From an uncultured Bacteroidota bacterium (GTDB lineage: Bacteria; Bacteroidota; Bacteroidia; NS11-12g; UBA9320), in the NCBI GenBank assembly GCA_913056425.1, contig CAJXLR010000007.1, positions 1 to 18,854 of the forward strand: a stretch of 18,854 bases of DNA. Reading direction: 5' to 3'. The first letter of the stretch is position 1. Every line of letters starts with the position of its first letter. The translations under genes were made by a program, and so were the position numbers. Below are positions 7,097-15,437 of this stretch, piece after piece. The notes under the pieces were generated by a model that was not told the origin of the DNA, ran no database searches, and worked only from the letters and a program-made list of their open reading frames with translations.

Positions 7097-7708
7097 ATGG
7101 ACGTAAAAGGAGAAATAGTTCGCAAGTCACAAGACTTGTTCATGCGCTACGGAATTAAAAGCGTAAGCATGGACGATATTGCACAAGAAGTCGGTATTAG
7201 CAAGAAAACCCTTTATCAGCACGTTGAAGACAAACGCCAATTGGTGACCGAGGTTTTCGAAAGCCACATTAAAAACGACGAATCTGCCTGCTGTACGATA
7301 ATGGACCAAACAGCAAACCCAATTCAACAGTTGTTAGATCTCGCTCAACACATCATTAGTCGATTCAGACATCTTAACCCAAGCACGCTTTACGACATTC
7401 AAAAGTATTATCCGAGGTGCTGGAAGATGTTCACAAATCATAAGAACGAATTCATTTATCAGCAGATCATCGACAATTTGCACTTGGGTATTAAAACCGG
7501 ACTATACAGGTCAGAACTGAATGTAGCTATCGTGGCTAAATTGTACATCAGTCTAATTGATCTGGTAACAAAACCCGAACAATTTCAAGGTGACAAGATT
7601 GAATACTTAGATGTATACAAACAATTATTCGACTATCACCTCAACGCTATTATGAGCGACCAGGGTAGATCATATTTCAACCAACACAAAGAAGCTTTAA
7701 TCAACTAA
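7097..7708 (+). CDS. TetR/AcrR-family transcriptional regulator of the efflux operon
   Basis: This 203-residue protein has a TetR-type N-terminal helix-turn-helix: GEIVRKSQDLFMRYGIKSVS (5-24), then MDDIAQEVGISKKTLYQHVEDKRQL (about 25-49), with the family G-(I/V)-S-K-x-T-L-Y-x-H pattern. The rest is an alpha-helical ligand and dimer domain with no sequence conservation I can name. It is the first gene of the operon and its TAATG stop/start junction overlaps the TolC-type gene by one base, so expression is coupled. The likely role is a ligand-released repressor of the pump genes and of itself, through the palindrome at 7046-7075. The inducer is unknown. Confidence 0.92.
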   Translation: MDVKGEIVRKSQDLFMRYGIKSVSMDDIAQEVGISKKTLYQHVEDKRQLVTEVFESHIKNDESACCTIMDQTANPIQQLLDLAQHIISRFRHLNPSTLYDIQKYYPRCWKMFTNHKNEFIYQQIIDNLHLGIKTGLYRSELNVAIVAKLYISLIDLVTKPEQFQGDKIEYLDVYKQLFDYHLNAIMSDQGRSYFNQHKEALIN

Positions 7709-9081
7709 TGAAACAACTTACCATTTTCGTTTTGTGTGTGTTTGCCTTTTCGGCACAAGCACAAACGCAACAACTATCGCTGGAAAAAGCGTTGAGCATG
7801 GCCATGCAGCAAAATGCTGATGTGACGAATGCGGCTCTCGACGTTCAAGGCAGCAAGGAAGAAGTCAAGAGTATCATCGCCACCGGACTACCACAAATTT
7901 CGGCCACCGGTAATTTCACACACAATGTACAGATTGCAGCCCAACAGTTACCTGATTTTATTTCTCCGGCCGTTTATGGTGTGCTCATTCAAGAAGGTCT
8001 TTTGACGCCAGACAAGTTTCAAGCCGGTCAGCCACAAACGGTACAATTTGGTGCACCAAGCTCCATTACCGCCATGGCCAACATGAATCAGTTGCTTTTC
8101 GACGGAACCTATTTTCTTGGACTCAAGGCAGCCAAGCAATACGTAAAGATGTCGGAACTCGTTCAAGAAAACACTGAAATCACAGTTTCGAACACTGTAA
8201 AGAAAGCATATTACGCAGCACTAATTACGGGTCAGAACGCAGATTTACTTCAGGAGAGTTTGGAAAATCTGAATAAAACATTGAAAGAGACGAAGGCAAT
8301 GTATGATGCCGGTTTTGTTGAGAAGCTAGATGTGGATCGACTGGAATTTGCCAAATCAAACTTGGAAACTCAAATCAACAATATTCAAGTGCAGAAGCAA
8401 ATTATGATGTACATGTTAAAAGTTTCCATCGGTATGGACGTAAACACACCAATCGAGCTGACAGAAGAGCTCGTACTTCCCGGATCAATAGAAGCAAATA
8501 ATTACAGCGTTGATAGCCGAATAGAAACTAAAATCATACAACAAAAAATGGTTCTGGACAGTCTAAACATCAAGCGATACAAGGTTGGCTATTACCCTAG
8601 CTTACGGTTGAATGCCAGCTATCAACAAAACACATTCGCTGAATCTGCAGAATTCAAAGGCCTTGGAAATACATGGAATCCGGGCACATGGTATGGCATA
8701 AACTTATCTGTACCCATTTTTGATGGATTCTACAAAAAGGCTAAGATCTCTCAAGCCAAAGTTGAATATGCGAAAGACAAAAATACGTTGCAGAATACCC
8801 GCAATCAGTTGATGTATCAGGTAGAGCAAGCCAGGTTAAACTTCGAAATCAAAAAGCGAAATCTTGAAAATCAAGAAAAGAACAAAGCGCTTGCGGCCGA
8901 GATTTATAAAACATCAAAAATAAAGTTCGATGAAGGCGTAGGTTCATCATTTGAATTGATTCAAGCCGAGACAGATAAGACGGATGCCGATGTTGCCTAC
9001 AGCAATGCGCTGTATGAACTAATCGTCGCATTCATAGATATAGAAACAGCATTAGGAACAAGCCAACCAACCATTAACTAA
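7708..9081 (+). CDS. TolC-family outer-membrane efflux protein
   Basis: The outer-membrane exit duct of a tripartite efflux pump. The 457 residues begin with a Sec signal peptide (MKQLTIFVLCVFAFSAQA, cleavage before QTQQ) and then show the OEP duplicated architecture: long amphipathic helices (about 22-60, 150-235, 330-425) and short strand-forming segments such as ITAMANMNQLLFDGTYFLGL and WYGINLSVPIFDGF, the two equivalent PIF/LLF-DG turns of the repeats. The length agrees with family members (about 420-480). The ATG overlaps the stop of the regulator gene by one base (TAATG). The adaptor starts 10 bp later. The exported substrate cannot be told from sequence. Confidence 0.94.
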   Translation: MKQLTIFVLCVFAFSAQAQTQQLSLEKALSMAMQQNADVTNAALDVQGSKEEVKSIIATGLPQISATGNFTHNVQIAAQQLPDFISPAVYGVLIQEGLLTPDKFQAGQPQTVQFGAPSSITAMANMNQLLFDGTYFLGLKAAKQYVKMSELVQENTEITVSNTVKKAYYAALITGQNADLLQESLENLNKTLKETKAMYDAGFVEKLDVDRLEFAKSNLETQINNIQVQKQIMMYMLKVSIGMDVNTPIELTEELVLPGSIEANNYSVDSRIETKIIQQKMVLDSLNIKRYKVGYYPSLRLNASYQQNTFAESAEFKGLGNTWNPGTWYGINLSVPIFDGFYKKAKISQAKVEYAKDKNTLQNTRNQLMYQVEQARLNFEIKKRNLENQEKNKALAAEIYKTSKIKFDEGVGSSFELIQAETDKTDADVAYSNALYELIVAFIDIETALGTSQPTIN

Positions 9082-9091
9082 CTAGAACAAA

Positions 9092-10258
9092 ATGAAATTC
9101 ATGAAATACGCATCTATCATTGCCATTGCCGCCTTCTTATTCGTAGGCTGCACACCAAGCCCTGAGTCAGACCTGGACAAAAAGAAGGAAGAATTGACCA
9201 AGGCAGAAGCTTCACTCGATTCTATCAACAAAGTAATTGCTGGGTTGAAAGCCGAAATCGAGGAATTAGACACCAACGTACGTACGAAGACCTTCCCGGT
9301 TATGGTGGAAGAAATTCAAAAAGGAGCGTTCAAAAATCCATTCCAGATTCAAGGACTTGTAGAGTCCAATCAAAACGTTATGGTATCTCCCGAGGTACCT
9401 GCCAACGTAGTTAAGATTCACGTTCGCGAAGGACACCGCGTTTCAAAAGGACAGCTGATTGCCAGCCTTGATGGTTCAGTTGCAAGTGCACAAATCAGTG
9501 AATTGGAAAACGCATTGACTCTGGCTGAGACCAACTACAAAAAACAAGAGCGTTTGTGGAATCAAAAGATAGGTAGTGAGATGCAATATCTGCAAGCGAA
9601 AAACAGCTACGAGAATTTGCAGAAATCACTTCAAACGGCTCGCACTCAGTTGGGCAAATACTCGCTAAGAGCTCCTATCAGTGGAACCGTGGACGCCATT
9701 ATGGCGAATCCGGGAGAATTAGTTGGAGGCATGACCAGTGGCCCGGTAGCTCGAATCGTAAATCTAAAAGACATCAAGATCAAAGCGAACGTGTCTGAGA
9801 AGTACATCGGACAGATTAAGGTGGGTCAGGAAGTGCAAGTTGAATACCCTTCAATTGGCCTTAAAACCAAAGAAAAGGTTGTTGCCATCAGCAACGTGAT
9901 TGATGTGAATAACCGAACATTTGTGGTTTACGTCAAACCAACTCAAAACCTTGGTCAGATGAAGCCAAATCTTCTTGCAATGATAACGGCATACGACTTT
10001 GTTGACGAAGATGCGATTAGCGTTCCAACGAAGCTTGTTCGCAGATTTGGTGAGAACAGCTTTGTCTTTGTGGTACAAGAAAAAGGCGAAAAGAAAATCG
10101 TTGAGCGCCGCGTAATCGAAATTGAGAAACAGTTCCCGTCTCAAACCATCATTAAATCCGGATTAGAACCGGGCGATATACTTATTACTGAAGGTGTAAA
10201 CAGTGTAATCGCGGGAGACGAGGTAAAGATTATCAAGCCCGAAACAGCAACTGAATAA
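9092..10258 (+). CDS. RND efflux periplasmic adaptor subunit (membrane-fusion lipoprotein)
   Basis: The adaptor joins the RND permease to the TolC-type duct. The 388 residues start with a lipoprotein signal peptide with lipobox LFVGC (Cys20), so the protein is probably lipid-anchored. A short predicted coiled coil follows (about 27-62, rich in Glu, Lys and Leu), a common feature of Bacteroidota adaptors. The lipoyl half-motifs are at about 95-128 (VSPEVPANVVKIHVREGHRV) and 190-215 (YSLRAPISGTVDAIMANPGE), separated by the alpha-hairpin (about 132-188). The beta-barrel and membrane-proximal domains follow, ending with a GLEPGDILITEG segment. The gene lies between the duct and permease genes with short gaps (10 and 11 bp). 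M1 or M4 could be the start; M1 is used because both give an acceptable signal. Confidence 0.94.
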   Translation: MKFMKYASIIAIAAFLFVGCTPSPESDLDKKKEELTKAEASLDSINKVIAGLKAEIEELDTNVRTKTFPVMVEEIQKGAFKNPFQIQGLVESNQNVMVSPEVPANVVKIHVREGHRVSKGQLIASLDGSVASAQISELENALTLAETNYKKQERLWNQKIGSEMQYLQAKNSYENLQKSLQTARTQLGKYSLRAPISGTVDAIMANPGELVGGMTSGPVARIVNLKDIKIKANVSEKYIGQIKVGQEVQVEYPSIGLKTKEKVVAISNVIDVNNRTFVVYVKPTQNLGQMKPNLLAMITAYDFVDEDAISVPTKLVRRFGENSFVFVVQEKGEKKIVERRVIEIEKQFPSQTIIKSGLEPGDILITEGVNSVIAGDEVKIIKPETATE

Positions 10259-10269
10259 TCACGACAAGC

Positions 10270-13200
10270 ATGAAAGAGATTATAAAAGAGTTTAAACTGT
10301 CGTCGTGGGCAGTTAACAACAAAATCAGTGTATATGTGATGATTGCCATCATCCTTATCATTGGTTTGCGCAGTTACTCCACGATGCCGAAGGAAAGTTT
10401 CCCTGAGGTATCGATGCCTACGATTTATGTAAACACAGTATACCCGGGCAACTCTCCTATCGATATGGAGAACCTGGTTACCCGTCCGATTGAAAAAGAA
10501 ATCAATACGATTACGGGCATCAAGAAGCTGGAATCCACGAGCATTCAAGACTTCAGTGTAATTGTAGCTGAATTGGAACTGAGCGTAGATGGGGACAAAG
10601 CGCTTCAAGAGTTACAAGACTCGATTGATCGTGCAAAGATGGATTTGCCAAATGATCTGCCGGCAGATCCGAGCGTGATGGAATTGAATTTCTCGGAACT
10701 CCCGGTAATGAACGTGAACGTATCGGGAGACTACCCTCAAGAAAAGCTAAAGGACTATGCGGAATATCTTGAGGAAAAGTTTGAGAATCTCTCGGAGATT
10801 TCATCCGTTGACATCAGTGGTTTATCTGAAGACGAGGTAGAAATCTCCATCGACCGAGTAAAAATGGAAGCGCTTGAGCTTTCATTGAATGATGTAGAAC
10901 AAGCAATTGCCGGTGAAAATATCACCATGAGTGGTGGTGACATTAAAAGTATTGAAGGGTCTGACATCACCCGTCGTAACATTCGGATAGATGGGGAATT
11001 CAAAGACTGGAGAAACATCGAAAACGTAATTGTTAAGAATGAATTCCAAAATATCGTTTACCTGCGAGACATTGGTGAAGTAACATTTGGCCCTAAAGAA
11101 CCAACCAGTTTTGCGCGATTAAACGGAAATCCTGTCGTGACTCTTGATGTAAAAAAGAAGAGTGGTGGAAACTTGATTCGAGCAGCTGAGCAGATTCAGG
11201 AGATTACTGCGGATGCTCAGGAAAATGTATTCCCAAAAGACTTAGACGTTACGATAACCAACGATCAAAGTAAGATGACAAAGAACATGGTTACCAACTT
11301 GGAGAACTCCATTATTATGGGCGTACTTCTGGTAGTTGGCGTATTGGTATTCTTCTTGGGCGTGCGTAACTCCATGTTTGTGGGTATTGCCATACCGCTT
11401 TCCATGGTTATGGGTATTGCCATCTTGAACTTTAGTGGAACCACGCTAAACATGATGGTATTGTTCTCATTGATTTTGGCGCTCGGTATGCTGGTGGATA
11501 ACGGGATTGTAATTGTCGAAAATATCTATCGGCAATTCTCAGAGAGAGGCAAATCCAAAGACCAGGCGAGTAAAGAAGGTACAGGTGAGGTTGCAACAGC
11601 AATTATCGCTTCTACGGCAACAACTGTTGCTGCATTTATCCCATTGATTTTCTGGGAAGACATGATGGGTGAGTTTATGAAGTACTTACCAATAACATTG
11701 GTTATTGTACTTTCCTCATCATTATTCGTTGCCTTAGTGGTTAACCCGGTACTAACATCAGACTACATAAAAATCGGTAACAAAGAGAAATCCGAAGCAA
11801 GTAAGTTCTGGATTCGCAACGCCATTGTCACCGTTGTTGGAGTTATGCTTTATTTGGCCGGTGCACCATTGCTCGGCGGTTTGTTCATCGCAGGAGATAT
11901 CATTTCTATTGTCAATAGATATTATCTCACTCCTGTTGGGAACTGGTTTATGGACAAAATCATGCCCAAGATTGAGACCAGTTATGCAAACTTCCTTAAG
12001 CGTGCATTGAAAGGTCGCAGACCACTAGCCTACTTGGGTGGTGTGATTGTATTGTTCATTGCAACTCTGATGATTTTTGGAGTGAACCCACCTCCTATGG
12101 TGTTCTTCCCGGATAGTCAGCCGAACTACGTTAACGTATTTATTGAGGCTCCTCTTGGCACAGATATCGACAAGACCAATGAAATCACCAAGAAGCTTGA
12201 AGCAAGAATTTCCAAAACTGTAGAGCCACACGATACAATTTTGGAAGCTGTGTTGGCACAGGTGGGTGAAAAGACATCGGACCCAAATGAAGGACCACAG
12301 TCTGGATCATCCCCTCACAAAGCGAGAATCACGGTTTCGTTTATCGAATACGAAAAACAAGCCATGATAAAGGGTACAACTCCAACAAGTGAAATCATGC
12401 AGCAAATCAAAGAAGCGTGTGCAGACTTCCCAGAAGCAAAGCTCACTTTCGCCAAGGACAACATGGGACCGCCAACCGGAAAGCCTATTAATGTTGAAGT
12501 ACGTGGTGAGGACTATTTGACGCTGATTGAAGAGGTCGAAAAAATCAAGAAGAAAATGGAAGATGCCGACCTCAAAGGTGTTGACCAGCTCAAGACCGAT
12601 TTAGAATTAGGTAAACCGGTTTTAGAAATCACTGTTGATCCGGAACGAGCAAGACGATTTGGATTGAGTAATATGCAAATCGCAGGAACCATTCGTACAG
12701 CACTGCTGGGTAAAGAGATTTCGAAGTACAAAGAAGGTGAGGACGATTACGAGATTCAGTTGCGACACAAAGATGAGTATCGCTACAACTTGAACAACCT
12801 CATGAACACGCGTATCACATTCCGAAATATGGCTACGGGCCAGATCAGTCAGGTTCCAATCAGTGCGGTAGCAAATGTTTCGTACAATTCCACATATGGT
12901 TCTGTGAAACGTAAAGACATGGACCGTGTGATTAACATTTTCTCTGAGGTGGAAGAAGGAGCAAATGCCAACTTGTTGGTTGCAGAGTACAAGAAGATTC
13001 TTGCAGACCACAAGATGAAGGACGGTTATGAATTCAAGTTCACAGGGGAGCAAGAAGAGCAAGGTGAATCTATCGATTTCCTCATGGGAGCTATGATGCT
13101 TGCTGTATTCTTAATCTTCTTGATTATTGTTACACAGTTTAACTCGATTGCTGGACCATTTATCATTCTTCTTTCTGTTCTATTCAGTACCATTGGTGTA

Positions 13201-13698
13201 TTCCTTGGATTCTCACTTACACAAACCACATTCTCATTTATGATGAGTGGCATAGGAATCATTTCTCTTGCAGGAATTGTTGTGAACAATGCCATTGTAT
13301 TGGTGGATTATACAAACCTGCTACGTCAACGAAAACGAGCATCTAAAGGATTAGATCCGAAGAAAGCGAAACTTGAACACGATGAAATCGTGGAGACCAT
13401 TGTTGAATCGGGTAGAACCAGACTTCGTCCGGTATTGCTTACAGCAATCACCACGGTACTCGGTTTGTTCCCATTGGCTATTGGATTCAATATCAATTTC
13501 AAAGGACTGCTCACTGAGTTCGCACCTGAGATTTATTGGGGAGGTCAGAACGCAGATTTCTGGGGACCGATGGCATGGGCGGTTATATACGGATTGGTAT
13601 TTGCGACCTTCATGACATTAGTTATTGTTCCGGTGATGTACTACATCAGCGACAAAGGAACGCTTCGAATCAAGCGATTAATCAGTAGGTTAAGTTAA
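10270..13698 (+). CDS. RND-family efflux permease (HAE1/AcrB superfamily)
   Basis: The inner-membrane, proton-driven pump of the tripartite system. The 1142 residues show the duplicated RND plan: TM1 at about 19-36, a large periplasmic loop, the TM2-TM6 block at about 345-495, a second loop from about 605 and a TM8-TM12 block at about 938-1125. TM4 has GMLVDNGIVIVEN: Asp410 is kept but the second Asp of AcrB (DD) is Asn411. In TM10 the AcrB Lys is replaced (GIVVNNAIVLVDY, Asn1006-Asn1007), so the proton relay differs from AcrB, as in many Bacteroidota homologues. There are extra hydrophobic segments at about 517-548, between TM6 and TM7, and a short WGGQNADFWGP insert (1090-1100) before the last helix; these make it longer than AcrB (about 1050). 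It is the last gene of the operon. Confidence 0.95.
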   Translation: MKEIIKEFKLSSWAVNNKISVYVMIAIILIIGLRSYSTMPKESFPEVSMPTIYVNTVYPGNSPIDMENLVTRPIEKEINTITGIKKLESTSIQDFSVIVAELELSVDGDKALQELQDSIDRAKMDLPNDLPADPSVMELNFSELPVMNVNVSGDYPQEKLKDYAEYLEEKFENLSEISSVDISGLSEDEVEISIDRVKMEALELSLNDVEQAIAGENITMSGGDIKSIEGSDITRRNIRIDGEFKDWRNIENVIVKNEFQNIVYLRDIGEVTFGPKEPTSFARLNGNPVVTLDVKKKSGGNLIRAAEQIQEITADAQENVFPKDLDVTITNDQSKMTKNMVTNLENSIIMGVLLVVGVLVFFLGVRNSMFVGIAIPLSMVMGIAILNFSGTTLNMMVLFSLILALGMLVDNGIVIVENIYRQFSERGKSKDQASKEGTGEVATAIIASTATTVAAFIPLIFWEDMMGEFMKYLPITLVIVLSSSLFVALVVNPVLTSDYIKIGNKEKSEASKFWIRNAIVTVVGVMLYLAGAPLLGGLFIAGDIISIVNRYYLTPVGNWFMDKIMPKIETSYANFLKRALKGRRPLAYLGGVIVLFIATLMIFGVNPPPMVFFPDSQPNYVNVFIEAPLGTDIDKTNEITKKLEARISKTVEPHDTILEAVLAQVGEKTSDPNEGPQSGSSPHKARITVSFIEYEKQAMIKGTTPTSEIMQQIKEACADFPEAKLTFAKDNMGPPTGKPINVEVRGEDYLTLIEEVEKIKKKMEDADLKGVDQLKTDLELGKPVLEITVDPERARRFGLSNMQIAGTIRTALLGKEISKYKEGEDDYEIQLRHKDEYRYNLNNLMNTRITFRNMATGQISQVPISAVANVSYNSTYGSVKRKDMDRVINIFSEVEEGANANLLVAEYKKILADHKMKDGYEFKFTGEQEEQGESIDFLMGAMMLAVFLIFLIIVTQFNSIAGPFIILLSVLFSTIGVFLGFSLTQTTFSFMMSGIGIISLAGIVVNNAIVLVDYTNLLRQRKRASKGLDPKKAKLEHDEIVETIVESGRTRLRPVLLTAITTVLGLFPLAIGFNINFKGLLTEFAPEIYWGGQNADFWGPMAWAVIYGLVFATFMTLVIVPVMYYISDKGTLRIKRLISRLS

Positions 13699-13718
13699 AC
13701 AGCCACTTTACGATATTC

Positions 13719-13748
13719 AAAGGCAGCGTCTTTTACGCTGCCTTTTTT
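13719..13748 (+). terminator. Rho-independent terminator of the efflux operon
   Basis: AAAGGCAGCGT (13719-13729), loop CTTTT and ACGCTGCCTTT (13735-13745) form an 11-bp perfect stem with a T run to 13748, starting 20 bp after the permease stop. Confidence 0.93.
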
Positions 13749-13749
13749 A

Positions 13750-13757
13750 TTTCTTTG
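13750..13757 (+). promoter_or_regulatory. Possible deaminase promoter, -7 box
   Basis: TTTCTTTG is one mismatch from TAnnTTTG and ends four bases before the deaminase ATG. It follows the terminator at once. The same near-match with the same mismatch precedes udk. Confidence 0.25.
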
Positions 13758-13761
13758 TCTT

Positions 13762-14253
13762 ATGAGTGAACACAACATAGAAACAGATCAGCAGTTTATG
13801 CAGCGATGTATCGACTTAGCCCAAGCCAGTTTGGACAAAGGTGATGCTCCGTTTGGAAGTTTAATTGCCCGAGGTGATGAACTTATTGCGGAAGGGTTAA
13901 ATGATGCAGCATCGAAGGTGTCTGAACACGCCGAGGTGATAGCGTTGCACAATGCCCATCAAAAACTAGGCACATCCGATCTTACGGGTTGTACGCTTTA
14001 TACGAGCTGTGAACCTTGTCCGATGTGTTCCTTTATGATTCGAGAATACAAGATTAGTCGTGTGGTTTTTGCTTTGCACTCCCCTTTCATGGGAGGCTAT
14101 ACAAAATGGGGAATTCTCCAGGATGATGAGTTAGAAAAGTTCAAACCATTCTTTGGGGACCCACCCGAAGTTTCTGCTGGATTTATGGAAACTGAATCTA
14201 AAAAAGTAATGGATGGTACACCGTTTTGGATGTTTGGTCCGCAGAACGATTAA
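13762..14253 (+). CDS. Nucleoside/nucleobase deaminase (cytidine-deoxycytidylate deaminase superfamily)
   Basis: A 163-residue zinc-dependent hydrolytic deaminase. The catalytic signature is present: HAE at 56-58 (His56 zinc ligand, Glu58 proton shuttle) and PCxxC at 85-89 (Cys86 and Cys89 zinc ligands) in TSCEPCPMC. The N-terminal FMQRCIDLAQASLDKGDAPFGSLI segment is typical of the guanine deaminase/TadA-like branch. The substrate cannot be fixed; guanine, cytosine or an unusual base are all open, and TadA-type tRNA editing is less likely because the C-terminal half (SPFMGGYTKWGILQ) differs from TadA as I know it. It stands in its own unit after the efflux terminator and 66 bp before the peptidase gene, which has its own promoter box. 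Confidence 0.88.
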   Translation: MSEHNIETDQQFMQRCIDLAQASLDKGDAPFGSLIARGDELIAEGLNDAASKVSEHAEVIALHNAHQKLGTSDLTGCTLYTSCEPCPMCSFMIREYKISRVVFALHSPFMGGYTKWGILQDDELEKFKPFFGDPPEVSAGFMETESKKVMDGTPFWMFGPQND

Positions 14254-14274
14254 AATCATCTGAGAATGTTCTGT

Positions 14275-14300
14275 CAACTCAGTTGGATAGAATAGATTTG
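14275..14300 (+). promoter_or_regulatory. Peptidase promoter -7 box with an upstream palindrome
   Basis: TAGATTTG (14293-14300) is an exact TAnnTTTG match, 19 bp before the peptidase ATG. Seven bases upstream of it is the 11-bp palindrome CAACTCAGTTG (14275-14285), a possible regulator site. No TTTG -33 element is seen at standard spacing. Confidence 0.45.
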
Positions 14301-14319
14301 TGCATCAACGAAAGACGAA

Positions 14320-15390
14320 ATGAAAAAAGCGAGCAAGAAATTTTTCAAAGAATACTTAAATAATAATTCACCAACCGGTTTTGAAACACCGGGACAGAAA
14401 ATGTGGTTGGAATACCTCAAGCCGTACATCGACGAATATGAAGTTGATGTTTATGGCACTACCGTTGGAATTATTAACCCGGGCAAGGATTATAAGGTGG
14501 TTATTGAGGCCCATGCGGATGAGATTGCGTGGTTTGTGAACTACATAGACGATAACGGATACATCTATGTAATCCGTAACGGAGGAAGCGATCATCAGAT
14601 TGCTCCAAGCATGCGTGTAAAGCTGCACACGAAAAAAGGTAAGGTCGATGGGATTTTTGGTTGGCCGGCGATTCACGTGCGCGATCGCGCAAAAGAGCCA
14701 CAACCTTCCCTAAAGAATCTAACCATTGATGTTGGGGCGTCCAGCAAAGACGAAGTAGAAGAAATGGGCATTCATGTTGGAACCGTTGTGACGTTTGATG
14801 CAGATGCTATGGAACTGAATGACAAGTACTTGGTTGGCCGAGCATTAGACAACAGAGCGGGTGGCTTCATGATCGCCGAAGTAGCCAGGTTGCTCCATGA
14901 GAAGAAGAAGGAACTCCCATATACGTTATATGTGGTTAATGCGGTTCAGGAAGAAATCGGATTGCGAGGAGCAGAGATGATTTCTCGAAGTATCAAACCG
15001 AATGTTGCCATAGTAACCGATGTGTGTCATGATACGCATAGTCCTATGTACAACAAAAAAGAGCAAGGCGACACAAAGTGTGGTGGAGGCCCATGCGTAA
15101 CAACCGGACCTGCAGTTCAAAACAATCTGCTTAATATGGTAATTGATGTAGCAGAAAAGAAAAAGATACCATTCCAACGTATGGCTGCGAGTAGATTCAC
15201 AGGCACAGACACCGATGCATTTGCATATAGCGATATAGGAGTTGCTTCTGCATTGATCTCCCTTCCATTGAAATACATGCATACTACGGTAGAAATGGTA
15301 GACCTAAGTGATGTCGAAGCATGCATCAAGCTGATGTATGAATTTTTAGTTCAATTAGACGCCGGTCACGATTTTAGGTATTTTCGTTAG
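14320..15390 (+). CDS. M42-family (or M20/M42-like) zinc aminopeptidase
   Basis: A cytosolic metallopeptidase of 356 residues with the metal-ligand pattern of M42 co-catalytic enzymes: AHADEI (His65, Asp67), ALDNRAG (bridging Asp177), QEEIGLRGA (general base Glu211, ligand Glu212), VTDV (Asp234) and the C-terminal KYMHTTVE (His321). The inserted PDZ/barrel-like segment, about residues 72-165, is of M42 type. Members of this family trim N-terminal residues from peptides and form large self-compartmentalised complexes; substrate preference is not readable. No signal peptide is seen. The start codon is supported by the A-rich leader and a -7 box 19 bp upstream. No terminator follows, and the next gene begins 47 bp later. 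Confidence 0.92.
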   Translation: MKKASKKFFKEYLNNNSPTGFETPGQKMWLEYLKPYIDEYEVDVYGTTVGIINPGKDYKVVIEAHADEIAWFVNYIDDNGYIYVIRNGGSDHQIAPSMRVKLHTKKGKVDGIFGWPAIHVRDRAKEPQPSLKNLTIDVGASSKDEVEEMGIHVGTVVTFDADAMELNDKYLVGRALDNRAGGFMIAEVARLLHEKKKELPYTLYVVNAVQEEIGLRGAEMISRSIKPNVAIVTDVCHDTHSPMYNKKEQGDTKCGGGPCVTTGPAVQNNLLNMVIDVAEKKKIPFQRMAASRFTGTDTDAFAYSDIGVASALISLPLKYMHTTVEMVDLSDVEACIKLMYEFLVQLDAGHDFRYFR

Positions 15391-15437
15391 CACTTGAATC
15401 TCTACTCAAAAAATGTAACTGTACGAAAAATGAACCT

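Noticed and set aside
10141..10608. 155-codon minus-strand ORF
   Set aside because: It is antisense to the adaptor and permease genes, which have full family motifs; its product shows no recognisable fold.
12622..13062. 146-codon minus-strand ORF
   Set aside because: It is wholly inside the RND permease gene on the opposite strand and lacks any motif.
14368..15329. Several minus-strand ORFs of 66-118 codons
   Set aside because: They are shadows of the M42-type peptidase gene, whose metal-binding motifs fix the coding frame.
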